Positions 29,650 through 42,153 are shown, counted from the first letter of the stretch. The stretch is DNA of 64,000 nucleotides from Paragordius varius (GCA_964247055.1 OZ176051.1:11780001-11844000); one strand, 5' to 3'. Numbers and translations are program-made. Notes: generated by a model from the letters alone, not told the origin.

Positions 29650-32600
29650 ACTTGGAAATATTGTTTGATTGTTGAAAAAATGTGGTTGATAATTATAAAT
29701 ACTAAAATATTCTTGGGTAATATTTTTTTATTATTGGTAATATTTTTTTTGAAGATATATGGTTGATTGTTGGAAATACTAAAAAATTCTTCTCTAATAA
29801 TATTTGATTGTTGGAAATATTATTTGATTGTTGTAAAAATATGGTTGATTGTTGGAAATACTAAAATATTATTGGGAAATAAAATTTGATTAAAAATATT
29901 ATTTAACTGTTGAAAAAATATGGTTGATTTTTGGAAATACTAAAATATTATAGGGTAATAAATTATTATTGTTGGAAATATTTAATTGTTGAAAAAATAT
30001 GGTTATTATTGGAAATACTAAAATATTCTTAGGTAATTTGATTGTTGGAAAATACTAAAATATTCGTGGGTAATATATTTTGATTGTTGGAAATATTATT
30101 TGATTGTTGAAAAAACATGGTTGATTGATGGAAATAATATAATATTCTTAATTATTATATTTTCATTGTTGGAAATACTGAAATATTCTTAGGTAATATA
30201 TTTTAATTGTTGGAAATACTAAATATTTGTGGGTAATATATTTTGATTGTTGGAAATATTATTTGATTCTTGAAAAAATATGGTTGATTGTTGGAAATAC
30301 TAAAATATTATAGGGTTATAAAATTTCTTGTTCGAAACATTATTTGATTGTCGAAAAAATATGGTTGATTGTTGTAAATGATAAAAAATTATTGCATAAA
30401 AAAATTTATTGTTGGAAATATTATTTTGTTGTTAAAAAAATATGGTTGTATGTTGGAAATATTAAAATATTATTGGGTAATATATTTTGATTTTTGGAAA
30501 TATATTTTGATTGTTGAAAAAATATGGTTGATTATTGGAAATACTAAAATATTCTTGGGTAATATATTTTGATTATTTGTAATATTTTTGATTTTTAAAG
30601 ATATATGGTTGATTGTTAGAGATACTAAAAAATTCTTGGGTAATATATGTTGATTGTTGGTTATTTGATTTTTGAAAAAATATGGTTTATTGTTGGAAAT
30701 GCTAAAATATATTTGTGTAATAAATTATTATTGTTGGAAATATTTAATTGTTGAAAAAATATGGTTATTATTGGAAATACTAAAATATTCTTAGGTAATT
30801 TGATTGTTGGAAATACTAAAATATTCTTAGGTAATTTGATTGTTGGAAATACTAAAATATTTGTGGTTAATATATTTTGATTGTTGGAAATATTATTTGA
30901 TTTTTGAAAAAATATGGTTGATTGTTGGAAATGCTAAAATATTTTTGTGTAATAAATTATTATTGTTGGATATATATAATTGTTGAAAAAATATGGTTAT
31001 TATTGGAAATACTAAAATATTCTTAGGTATGATTGTTGGAATTACTAAAATATTTGTGGGTAATATATTTTGCCTGTTGGGAATATTATTTGATTGTTGA
31101 AAATAATAAAATATTAATATATTTTTATTGTTGGAAATACTAAAATATTCTTAGGTAATATATTTTAATTATTGGAAATAAAATATTTGTGGGTAATATA
31201 TTTTGATTGTTGGAAATATTATTTGATTGTTCAAAAAATATGGTTGATTTTTGGAAATACTAAAATATTCTTGGGTAATATATATTGATTATTTGTAATA
31301 TTTTTCATTTTTAAAGGTATATGGTTGATTGTTGGAGAATCTTGAAAATTCTTGGGTAATATATGTTGATTGTTGGAACTAAAATATTATTGGTTAATAT
31401 ATTTTGATTGTTGGGAATATTATTTGATTGTTGAAAAAATATGGTTGATTATTGTAAATTCTAAAATATTTTTGTGTAATAAATTATTATTGTAGGAAAT
31501 ATTTGATTGTTGGAAATGCTAAAATATAATTGGGTAATATAATTTCTTGTTAGAAATATTATTTTGTTGTTGAAAAAATATGGTTGATAGTTGGAAATAC
31601 TCAAATATTATTGCGTAAAAAAATTATTGTTGGAAATATTAATTTATTGTAGAAAACATATCGTTGATTGTTGAAAATACTAATTATTGGGTAATAAAGT
31701 TTTATTGTTGGAAATATTATTTGATTTTTGAAAAAATATGGTTGATTGTTGGAAATACTAAAATATTCTATATAATTTGATTGTTGGAAATACTAAAATA
31801 TTTGTGGGCAATATATTTTGATTGTTGGGAATATTATTTGATTGTTGAAAAAATATGGTTGATTGTTGTAAATACTAAAATATTCTTAGATAATATATTT
31901 TCATTGTTGAAAATACTAAAATATTCTTAGGTAATATATTTTAATTGTTGGAAATACTAAAATATTGGTGGGTAATATATTTTGATTGTTGGAAATATTA
32001 TTTGATTTTTAAAATATGGTTGATTGTTGGGAATACTAAAATATTCTTAGGTAATATATTTTCATTGTTGGAAATACTAAAATATTATTAAGTAATAAAA
32101 TTTGATTGTTAGATTGATTATTTGATTATGAAATATGATTTGTTGGAAATTGATTGTTGGAAATATTATTTGATTGTTGAAAAAATATGGTTGATAGTTG
32201 GAAATACAAAAATATTATTGTCTAATAAAATTTGTTGGAAATATTATTTTATTGTGGAAAACATATCGTTGATTGTTGAAAATACTAATTATTGGGTAAT
32301 AAAGTTTTATTGTTGGAATATTATTTGATTGTTGAAAAAATATGGTTGATTGTTAGAAATAACAAAATATTATAGGGTAATATAATTTGATAGTTGGAAA
32401 TATTATTCGATTGTTGAAAAAATATTGTTGATTGTTGGAAATACTAAAATATTATTGTATATTAAAATTTGATTGTTGGAAATATTATTTGATTGTTGAA
32501 AAAATATGGTTGATAGATGGAAATACTAAAATATTATTGTCTAATAAAATTTTATTGTTGGAAATATTATTTTATTGTGGAAAACATATCGTTGATTGTT

Positions 32601-33264
32601 GAAAATACTAATTATTGGGTAATTGTTGGAAATATTAGTTTGGAAATACTAAAATATTGGGTAATAAAATTTGTTGTTAAAAATATTATTTGATTGTTGA
32701 AAAAATATGGTTGTATGTTGGAAATACTAAAATATCATTGGGTAATAAAATTTGCTGTTAGAAATATTATATGATTGTTGTAAAAATATGGTTGATTGTT
32801 GGAAATACTAATTTGTTATTGGGTAATAAAATTTGTTGTTACAAATATTATTTGATTGTTGTAAAAATATGGTTGATTGTTGGAAATACTAAAATGTTTT
32901 TGGGTAATAAAATTTGATAGTTGGAAATATTATTCGATTGTTGAAAAAATATTGTTGATTGTTGGAAATACTAAAATACTCTTGGGTAATATATTTTGAT
33001 TGTTGGAAACATTATTTGATTGTTGAAAAAATATGGTTGATTTTTGGAAATACAAAAATATTCTTGGGTAATATTTTGATTATTTGTAATAGTTTTGATT
33101 TTTGAAGATATATGGTTGATTGTTGGAGATACTAAGACTTCTTGGGTAATATATGTTGATTTTTGGAAAACTAAAATATTATTGGTGAATATATTTTGAT
33201 TTTTGGGAATTATTTGATCGTTGAAATATGGTTGATTGTTGGAAATGCTAAAATATATTTGGGT
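29650..33264 (+). repeat. Diverged satellite block, forward orientation
   Basis: Direction flips back near 29,650 (CAATAATCAA to TTGGAAATATTG). The block consists of diverged GATTGTTG units with variable spacing and many small deletions. It holds no gene. Confidence 0.92.
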
Positions 33265-33480
33265 AAAAATTTTCAACAATCAAATAATATTTCATACAAT
33301 CAAAATATATTACCCATATATATTTTGGTATTTCCAACAATAAACCATATTTTTTCAACTTACACAATAACATTTTAGTTCCAACAATCAACCATATATT
33401 TTCAAAATTCAAATAATATTTCCAACAATCAAAGGATGTTACCTAAGAATATTTTAGTGTTTCCAATAATCAACCATATT
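32930..33480. repeat. Duplicated inversion joint, copy 2
   Basis: This is the second copy of the segment at 25,660-26,215, again spanning the switch from forward to inverted satellite. The flip palindrome AAAAATTTT lies at 33,265-33,273. Differences are few substitutions and small gaps, so the joint itself was duplicated after the inversion formed. Confidence 0.85.
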
Positions 33481-35569
33481 TTTTCAACAATCAAATAAAA
33501 TTTCCAATAATCAAATTTTATTAACCAATAATATTTTAGTATTTCCAACAATCAACCATATTTTTTCAACAATTAAATAATATATCTAACAATGAATTTT
33601 TATTACACCATAAAATTTAAGTATATCCAACAATTAACCATATTTTTTACAATCAAATAATTCCATAAATACACCATATATTACAACAATCATATAACAT
33701 TTCCAGCAATTAATTTCTATTACCCAAAAAATTGAAGTATATCCAACAATCACCATATTTTTTAACAATCAAATAATATTTCCAACAATCAAATTTTATT
33801 ACCCATTAAAATTTTAGTATTTACAACAGTCAACCATATAATTTCCACAATAAAATAATATTTCCCATAATAAAATTTATTAGACAATAATATTTTAGTA
33901 TTTCCAACTGTCAACAATATTTTAACAACAATCAAATAATATTTCTAACAACAAATTTTATTACCCAATAATATTTTAGTATTTCCAACATACAACCATA
34001 TTTTTTCATAAATCAAAAAATATTTCCAACAATGAAAATATTATTACCCAATAACATTTTACTATATTCAACAATAACCATATTTTTTAACAATCAAATA
34101 ATATTTCCAACAATCAACCACATTTTTTCAACATTCAAATTATGTCTCCAACAATGAAATTTTATTACCCAATAATATTTTAGTATTTCCAACAATCATA
34201 TAAATTATTCCCAGAAATAAAATTTTATTACCCAAAAATATTTTAATTTATCGAACAATCAACCATATATTTTCAATAATCAAAATTTCCAACAATAAAA
34301 CTTTATTACCCAATAATTAGTATTTTCAACAATCAACCATATGTTTTCTACAATAAAATCATATTTCCGACAATAAATTTTTTTACGCAATATTTTTTTA
34401 TCATTTCCAACAATCAACCATATTTTTTTTGACAATCAAATAATATTTCGAACAAGAAATTTTATTACCCTATAATATTTTAGTATTTCCAACAATCAAC
34501 CATATATTTTCAACAGTTAAATAATATTTTTAATCAAATTTTATTACCCAATAATATTTTAGTATTTCCAACAATCAACCATATTTTTACAACAATCATA
34601 TAATATTTCTAACAAGAAATTTTATTACCCTATAATATTTTAGTATTTCTAACTATCCATATTTTTACAACAATCAAATAATATTTCCAACAATAAACTT
34701 AATTACCAATAATTAGTATTTTAAACAATCAACGATATGTTTTCTACAATAAAATAATATTTCCAACAATAAATTTTTTTACGCAATAATTTTTTAGTAT
34801 TACCAACAATCAACCATATTTTTTCAACAACAAAATAATATTTCCAACAATAAAATTATTTTACCCAATTATATTTGAGTATTACCAACATTCAACTTTA
34901 TTTTTACAACAATCAAATAATATTTCCAACAATAAAATTTTATTAGACATAATATTTTAGTATTTCCAACTATCAACCATATATTTTTAATAATCCAAAA
35001 TATTTCCAACAATAAAATTTTATTCCATAATACTTTATTATTTCCAACAATCAATCATATATTTTCAATAATCAAAATATTTTAGCCAAGATTTTTTCAG
35101 TATTTCGAAAAATCAACCATGTTTTTTAAACAATCAAATTTATATACCCAATTATTTTTTAGTATTACCAACAATCAACCATATTTTTTCAACAATCTAA
35201 TAAAATTTCTAGCAATCAAAATATTTTACCCAATAATATTTTAGTATTTTCAACAATCACAAATATTTTTTCAACAAAATAATTTCCAACAATCATAATA
35301 TATTACCCAAGAATATTTTATTGTTTCCAACAATCAACCATATTTTTTCAACAATCAAAATATAGTAACCAATTATATTTTCCCATTTCCACAATCAACC
35401 ATATTTTTTCAACATCCAATAATATTTCCACCAATCAATATATAGTACCTAATTCATTTTAGTATTCCAACAATCAATTTTTTCTACAATCAAATATTAT
35501 TTCTAACAATCCAAATATATTACCCAATAATTTTTAATTATCAACAATCAACCATATACATTTCCAAAA
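33265..35569 (-). repeat. Diverged satellite block, inverted orientation
   Basis: The + strand reads CCAACAATCAACCATATTTT and variants. Units are highly diverged, with half units and drifting spacing. The short open frames here are repeat translations. The block ends where the Penelope-like fragment is inserted. Confidence 0.9.
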
Positions 35570-36487
35570 TTTTCGATACATGAGAGTGTTTTTTTCAATG
35601 GATTAATATAACAAAGGAAAATAATAATAAAATTAATTAAAACAAATTTCGAAAAATATAATTATAAATGATAAAAAATGCAAAGTGATGTCCATGTGCT
35701 ATTGTTTTTTTCTTGGCGTGGTAAATATTTTAAAGTAATCTGTTTCTTTTAGAAAGTCTTTTGTGACTTTTTTAATTTATTTCCTCTCTTCTCTTCTGTT
35801 GATTAGGTGTGTACTATTTGAATGGATAAAACAAGCTTCCAAAATCAACCTATCGGATAATTTGTCGGCTTGTGCTACAACGGATGCTGGGCCGAAGGTG
35901 TGGCCAGTATTGTTGCAATGGTCGTATGCCGAACCTTTTCTATTGTGTTCTTTTTCTCTAATATTTTTAGGGCGTTTAGATTGTCCAATATAGTGCGCTG
36001 GACAATCATTACATCTTTTGTCGTAGACAGTACATTCGTTTTTTGGTTCTCGGCGTGGTCTTAATAAACTTAATAAATTCTTTGGTGGTTTGTAATAAAC
36101 ACGCATCCTTTTTTGTTATAATGTTGTTAACTTTTTTGGTTTGCTATAAGTCAGGCAAATACATCTTTCGGGGGGATTTTGCTTTTCCCTTGGGTTTAAT
36201 ATATTGTTTATTGCTGTTATCCAATGCTTATAACCTTGATCAAGTAATATGGTTACGATTTCTGATGTTTAAAATGTTCGTACCTTTATGTCATTTGGTA
36301 ATCTAAGCGTTCTTTTTAGAAACGCGTTTGTTATGGCTTTGTAAGTTTCTACTGGATGGTTAGACGTAATGGGTAAAAATTGGTAACAGAAAAGTTCTTT
36401 ACAATGGACTTTTATGTGTATACTATTGATTCTACGGGTATGATTGAACAAAAATTATTATCTTAACATAAAATATTCGTTCTTGTT
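35570..36487 (-). mobile_element. Penelope-like retroelement fragment (thumb and GIY-YIG end)
   Basis: This is the 3' part of a Penelope-like element inserted in satellite, with satellite on both sides. The best open frame (minus, 35,777-36,106, 109 codons) has the signature of the C-terminal GIY-YIG endonuclease: paired cysteines in CTVYDKRCNDCP, then HYIGQS, an EH pair, GSAYDH, TGH, RLILEA and a closing NRRE. Upstream, the minus strand at 36,269-36,451 encodes FLPITSNHPVETYKA and LLDQGYK, which resemble the end of the reverse transcriptase domain in this family. About 200 bp of 3' non-coding sequence follows. The copy is 5'-truncated and broken in about two places. The family copies by target-primed reverse transcription; this copy cannot. 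Confidence 0.82.
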
Positions 36488-36612
36488 GACAATATAATCA
36501 ACCATATTATTAAAAAATATTTTCAACAATCAACATATAATCCCCAATAACGTTTTAGTATTTCCAACAATCAACCATATTTTTTCATCAATCAAATATA
36601 CCTAATAACATT
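36488..36612 (-). repeat. Satellite remnant beyond the retroelement
   Basis: Inverted-orientation units (CAACAATCAACATATAATCC, TTTCCAACAATCAACC) resume right after the Penelope-like fragment and then stop. The retroelement therefore landed inside the array, and this is the array's last piece in the window. Confidence 0.85.
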
Positions 36613-36639
36613 AACAATATAGAATTTTTAAGTTAATTT

Positions 36640-38110
36640 TTATTTTCTGGCCTCCAAAAGTCGCAATTATTTTCTACTTTAAAAATTGGTTCGTTTTTTT
36701 AACACTTGGATACAACACACTCATTTTAGTCCTTCGATTCAAATTGGGGTAGTTGGATACCGCAAGCCTGTTTAAAAACAAATACTTTAAAAAGTATGGA
36801 AGCAATCAAAACCATGGCAAAATTTTGCACTTATATAACATTAATAAACAGAAACATATAAAAAATTTTATTTAAAAATACTTGATATTTCTTATTTTGA
36901 GCTAAAACAGAAAGGTAAAAATTTAGTCAATGTGACATGTGTAAAATGTAAAATTAAAAAATAATACAAAATAAACCGCTTTTTCTATTTCTATCTATGT
37001 TAGATGTAATTTATATAAAAAATAAGCTTTAGTTTTACCCTTAAAATTAAATAAAGACGATATTTTATCGAATTTTTGTAAAATAAAAATGGCGTCGAAG
37101 TAGTTTGAGATGGAAATATTTTTTCAAAACAAAATTTTATCAAGATATTTTGGCATTTTTTTATAATATTTATCAGGATAGAAGCATAAATTTAAATTGG
37201 GACCGTTTCCTTCAGTAGTTTTTTTAAAATTTTAATTTAAATTTAGTCTGGGGTATTTAGATACCCCAATTTTTAACTAAACTCAAAAATATGGCTATTG
37301 CGGGATAAAAAGATCAAATTAAAATTATCTTTTAAAAATGCATACTTTTTTAAAAAATTTATTTTTTATGACAATTTGAAAGAAACGTACTTTATACTAT
37401 TTTGAGGCATCGTTGAAACAGTTTATAACCGCTTTAAGATATTATAAACATTTTAAACATAAATCGATGGCTAAACATTTCTATCACTTCAAAATTTAAA
37501 TCAAAGGTTCGTTTGTTTCATGCAAATTTTGAAAAATACAATTATATTCAACATAAATTTGAGCACGAAACGGATATTTTAATCACAATTCTGAAATGAT
37601 CGAAATGTTTACATTTTAGAATTATTTCTAATTAATTTATAATAATTTAAAGTGTCTTTTACGGTTTCCTCATGCCTCAAAATAATATTAAGTGAAAAAG
37701 TATGCATTTCTTTATAAAAATTTTTAGTTGATATCAAAATTTAATATATATTTAAAATCGCGCAATTTCGAAATTTTTTCGTTTATTTAATGAAAACTAG
37801 CCCTTTTAGAAGAACGAAAAAAAGTTGCGACTTTTTGAGCCCAGATCCAAAAATTTATTAATTTATTTGCTTTTTATAAGTATTTTATGATATATTTTAG
37901 TGACATTTTTTGAAATGAATTAGGCTTTCACCGAAAAAATTTATTTAAAAAATGTGCGCATGGCATTTTATGATATGGAGCACCTACCATAAAAGGTTAA
38001 ATAACTTTATTATATAACATGTAAAAGCCAAAATAAAAAGCACCATGAAATCCTGATATATTAGTCGATCAGAATATACAATTCATCTGATGTTTTTTGG
38101 GCACACTGTT
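36640..38110. mobile_element. Inverted-repeat (foldback-like) element F1 with a nested MITE
   Basis: Left and right parts pair as inverted arms. TACTATTTTGAGGCAT at about 37,398 matches the reverse of ATGCCTCAAAATAATA at about 37,672, and CGCTTTAAGATATTA pairs with AATAATTTAAAGTG. The right end passes through CTAGCCCTTTTAGAAGAACG (37,798) to GCACCATGAAATCC (38,040). Related copies occur at 38,405, 46,060, 49,196 and 60,490. A separate MITE (36,705-37,272) sits in the left arm. No coding capacity is visible. Confidence 0.6.
36705..37272 (-). mobile_element. MITE-type repeat M1, copy 1
   Basis: This ~570-bp element is the inverted counterpart of 57,456-58,017. It runs from TTGGATACAACACACTCATT with CCTTCGATTCAAATTGGGG to TTTAGTCTGGGGTATTTAGA and ACCCCAATTT. 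The ends are inverted relatives of each other (CTTCGATTCAAATTGGGG), so it behaves as a short terminal-inverted-repeat element without its own gene. It lies nested within foldback element F1. Confidence 0.75.
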
Positions 38111-38404
38111 TATAAAGAGTTTTATGGTTCAACTTAAATTTTTTTCTACCGAGCCTAATTAAAAAAATCTATACTATTTTAATTTTAGGATATGTGCCAT
38201 TGATTATGAAAAACTTCAATAAATTCATAGTGTGTTTTTTGCTGTATTATTTCATAAGTTTTGGTTGAAAATGATCATAAAATACGAATGGGGTGGAATA
38301 AATATGTAATCATAAATACATTTTCAAGGCACACTTGCCGGCTTTTTTGCTCAACTTGCCGCCCATGACTTTCAATTAAAGTGTTTCTTTTTTATCACCC
38401 TACT

Positions 38405-38985
38405 ATGATATACACAGTGTACATCGGGGGGTATAAAACAATATCCTGTGAATTATTTTTAATAGGAAATATTAAGATTATCATGGTGTTGGTTTTGGAC
38501 CTTATGAATGATATAACATTATTTACACTTTTGTGGTAAGTTATCAAAAAATACCAAAATATGCTTATATTTTTTAAATAAAATTCTTTCGGTGAAAGAA
38601 GGATAAATAATTGTTAACTCATCTATATCATAACTGCATATAAAAAACAAAATAATATTTTTAAAAATAATTTTTAGATATGGATTCCGAAAGTCATAAG
38701 TTTTTTTGCTTCTGAAATGGGCTAGTTAAGAAACCAAAAATTCCCGATGCGCGATAAGAAGGTTAAATATAAACTAAATTTTGGAAAATATTTTTTAGGG
38801 CAAATTTTATCATATCAGCAAAATTTATTGTAGACTACTTGATACTAATTTATTGGAAACAGTCAACCGCTTGCATTTTACTAGCACTTTTTCCATATAA
38901 TTCGATAAGGATGAACATTTCGCTTTAGAATTTTAATAAAATCTTATATTTAACATACAGATGAAAATGAAGAGATATTTCAATT
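38405..38985 (+). mobile_element. Foldback-like element F2, left part
   Basis: The segment starts with the family's left-end pattern (ACAATATCCTGTG, GTGTTGGTTTTGGACCTTA). It continues through the internal motif GAAATGGGCTAGTTAAGAAACC and a CCGCTTGCATTTTA region matching the arm of the other copies. No right arm is recognisable, so it is partial or decayed. Confidence 0.45.
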
Positions 38986-39204
38986 ATAATTTAAAACACA
39001 CAAAACTGTAAAATAAATATTACCTTTTATCTATTAAATGAGAACAATGTTAAATGTTATTTAAATTATCTCAAAAGTTAGATTATTTACAAAATTGAGC
39101 TCTAGTAAAACTACCCCGAATGAAGCGTTAAATACATTAACTACTAAAACATATGTAATATTAAGTTATGGTAAACAACTGATTTGCTAAACGTGGTAAA
39201 TGTG

Positions 39205-39455
39205 ATGGTAGATTTAACGGGTAAAACGGCTCGCAAAAGTGGCTTCTTAGAAAATAGCATATCAAATCATGCCTTATTTATTGCCGCTTTAGTTATTGTA
39301 TCTGTGTTTGGTAAATTATTTATATAATATAAATAATAGGTTATATTGCATATAAATTATATCAAAGTATACAGAACAAAAAAAAGCGAGAGAAAAAACA
39401 TAAAACCAAACGAGAAAAGGCTATATCTCATCATGCAGCTAAGAAAGCAACTTGA
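39205..39455 (+). CDS. Small single-pass membrane protein, candidate two-exon gene
   Basis: Exon 1 (39,205-39,310) and exon 2 (39,340-39,455) join in frame across GTAAATTATT...ATAATAG to give 73 aa. The product starts MVDLTGKTARKSGF, has one hydrophobic helix (HALFIAALVIVSVFGYIAYK, residues 23-42), and ends in a lysine-rich tail (NKKKREKKHKTKREKAISHH). An AATAAA signal lies at 39,515-39,520, 60 bp past the stop. Without splicing, the frame ends 12 codons earlier in the string of T and A. The implied intron is only 29 nt, well below the normal animal minimum, so either splicing here is unusual or this is a copy with an AT-rich insertion. One helix plus a basic tail recalls SMIM15-type proteins, but I cannot assign the family. 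Confidence 0.42.
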
Positions 39456-40294
39456 CATAGCTTTAAATTAGTGTTTTAAAATTATATTTATCAGATTATC
39501 ACTGCCCTTCTGACAATAAATTTATGGTATAAATTTTGTACACTTTGATTTTTTCCATAATTTAATTCATTTTTAAAAACTTAAACCAAAACGAAAGTTT
39601 TTTTTGTTTTGATAATTAATATGTTAAAATCGCCAAATTCTTTAAATTCATACAGTTGAAATTTTAATTTCGCAAAATTGTCTAACATATATAGACAAAT
39701 AATGGTAATTAACCGCGCGTTCTTTGCTGAAAATTTTTTAATTATCATTCAAAATCTTTAGGGTTTGAAATATATTTGTTATATGGTTAGTTGGTAAATT
39801 ATAACCAATAAAAACTATAAAAGATTTTTTAGATAAATAAGCGAAATTTTTGACTTGTACTTAACCACAACATGTCATGTTTAATTTTGACTTTTTAACA
39901 AAATACGTGATCCTACTATTTATTTATCAAGCCACAAAAAAGGAATCTAAACTTCAAATTTTTAATCTATAACTATTCTGATTGGCATTTTTCAGTTTGC
40001 TTTTGAAAGTTATAGTCAAAATACTGAAAACATTCATTTACATTATGCATTAAATGGTTGTTTATATTACATTATAGTAGGGCGATTTGCAACACAGTAG
40101 TATGGAAAAAACAACAAAATGTTGTATAAACAAACCTGGTTATAAAATATTGATTATATTATTTAATCAAAAACATTTAATAAATCAATTTTGTTTTTCC
40201 ATATATTTTTGCAGTATTATGGATTTATCATTTAAATGGCGTCTAATTTAATCAATTTGCAATTTTACATTTTTAAAAAAAATATTTTGCATGA

Positions 40295-40595
40295 TGTTTG
40301 GCATAGGTCAAAGATGTATCGTCTTTGTGTAATGGCTAGCCATTGTATCCGTATAGAAGCTGTCTGTAAATTTGCGATCCTGCCAGGTGTTATCATGTTG
40401 GCAACACTTACATCATTATTTATTGTTTTTCCAAGTTAAATGTTGGTCTACCCCTGCGATTGCTACCTTCGTAATGTAGGGATAAAATTTTATTTGTCCA
40501 TTGTTCTGGACCACGTTTGATGTGTCCGAAATAACTAAGCCTATTTCTGAGCATAATATTTAAATGTTCGATTTGGTACAACTTTGAATTTGCTT
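40295..40595 (-). mobile_element. LINE fragment, C-terminal tail after the reverse transcriptase
   Basis: On the minus strand a frame reads HLNIMLRNRLSYFGHIKRG and continues ILSLHYEGSNRRGRPTFNLE. This matches the conserved tail of non-LTR retrotransposon polyproteins (a YFGH motif, then a GRRGRP-like basic motif). A second frame then carries NNDVSVANMITPGRIANLQT and IRIQWLAITQRRYIF, the usual continuation with its WR-type end. At least one frameshift and several stops separate the pieces, so the copy is dead and heavily truncated. The + strand frame at 40,236-40,439 is its shadow. Confidence 0.72.
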
Positions 40596-40599
40596 ATTG

Positions 40600-41818
40600 G
40601 CGTCGAATAGAACATTTTATATTTGGCCCAATATAATATTTGAAATTGTTTTAGTACAAGAAACTAGCTTTTAGTTAAGTAATTTATTTTTCGGTTTTCC
40701 AAATGGCAGTAACATAAAATATTCTTAAATTATATTTATATTGATAAGATTCCTAAGTTCCGATTTTAAGAACAAGAAGACTTTATGTTTGTTGTTTGTA
40801 ATTAAAACTTTACAGGTCATAACTCTTATCGTCCCATGTTTATATATTAGTACGACTGACCAAAAAACCATTTCAGTTGATTAATAATAACCGTGGATAG
40901 ACACTCATACATTTACTAGTTCCGTGTCACGCCTCGCTGACTTAGTCGACAATATCATTACATTTATTGTATAGATATTTTTAAATAAACAAAAAAATTT
41001 ACTAGCGCAGACATAATCTTTATGTTTAGAAGCGAATTTAACAAAAGGATGCGGTTAAAAAGACTAATGACTAAAAGATTTTGCCAAATAGAAGTTAGTA
41101 ATATAAATATTGTATCCATTGTTCATGTTCTATTCAATCCGGAAAAAATCTTACAATACATGTAATTTTAATATGGTGGCTTATCTAAAATTGAGTGCCG
41201 TCTCCTAACCACGTGTTAATTAATTTATATAGTTTAAGCTAGCATAAGTGCCACGTTATTATAATTGGGTCTAGAAAATATCAAGATATGAAATAATTTT
41301 TTGACAAGAAACATAAATAAAATTATGCGTTAATACTTAATATCTGAATCAAACGCCAGGATAAGTTTTTGGTCACGCCAATTTATTATTTCTCTTTCCT
41401 GAAAAATAACCAGTTTTGTGACATAATGAATAAATTTAAAATAAATTTATAGCTCTCCAAACTCCGATTAAATCATTTAAAAGCATAATATTTACGGCAG
41501 TGTTAAAAAATTATTATATTTTATATAGTAGCTAAAAATCATTATTTTTATATTTGCATGGCCTATATATATATATATAGTTTATGCTTTGTCTCATATA
41601 TTCAACGAATATTATTTGTTAGAATACAACCTATAGTTTTGCTTTCTATTAAAAAAACTTATATTCGATCTTAAAATGCTGAATAACTTAATTTTAAAAA
41701 ATATAATTATAATTTGCTCGTTTTTTGATCAAAATTTTCTAAAAAAATATATATTAGCCCTATTAGTTAAATTTTTACTCGCTTGTTTAACACTGTTCAA
41801 AAATTTGTTATATCCGCC
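40600..41818. other. Intergenic stretch, no gene recognised
   Basis: This is AT-rich sequence without a convincing exon, repeat family or RNA gene. A short (TA)n tract lies at about 41,567-41,580. Confidence 0.5.
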
Positions 41819-42153
41819 ATGGCTTTAATGTAAGTGAAGTGACCTTTTCAACAAAGGCCTCCACAATTTACGTAAAATCGAATCGAATCGCATAATATAT
41901 ATAATAATCATTTTGTTAATGTTTATCTTTACACATTAGAGACGTCAATAACAATTTAACCTTGTATATCGACCAAATTTATATTATTGCGATAGAAAAT
42001 TATACCCCACGCACATACGATACTACCTTAGAACCTATTGCAATTTTGTCAATTTTGGTTATGTGTATATTATTTCAAGGTTGTTGTACGAACTTAAAAA
42101 CTACCTTTAAAAAACTTTTGATACGTGAGCCCGTTAAAATATTATCCTCGTAA
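41819..42153 (+). CDS. Small single-pass membrane protein, candidate two-exon gene
   Basis: The start lies in a strong Kozak context (CCGCCATGG). Exon 1 is 11 nt (41,819-41,829) and ends in a consensus donor, GTAAGT. The 110-nt intron ends in a T-rich tract and ACATTAG. Exon 2 is 41,940-42,153, and phase 2 fits. The 74-aa product starts MALIDVNNNLTLYIDQIYII, has N-glycosylation sequons at NLT and NYT, one hydrophobic helix (PIAILSILVMCILFQGCC, about residues 41-58), and a basic tail (NLKTTFKKLLIREPVKILSS). It has no classical signal peptide, so a type III topology with the N terminus outside is likely. It ends 238 bp before the next gene on the same strand. I do not recognise the family. The 11-nt coding exon is the weakest part of the model. 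Confidence 0.5.

Noticed and set aside
35763-36306. Plus-strand open frames of 64-87 codons
   Set aside because: They are shadows of the Penelope-like coding sequence on the minus strand.
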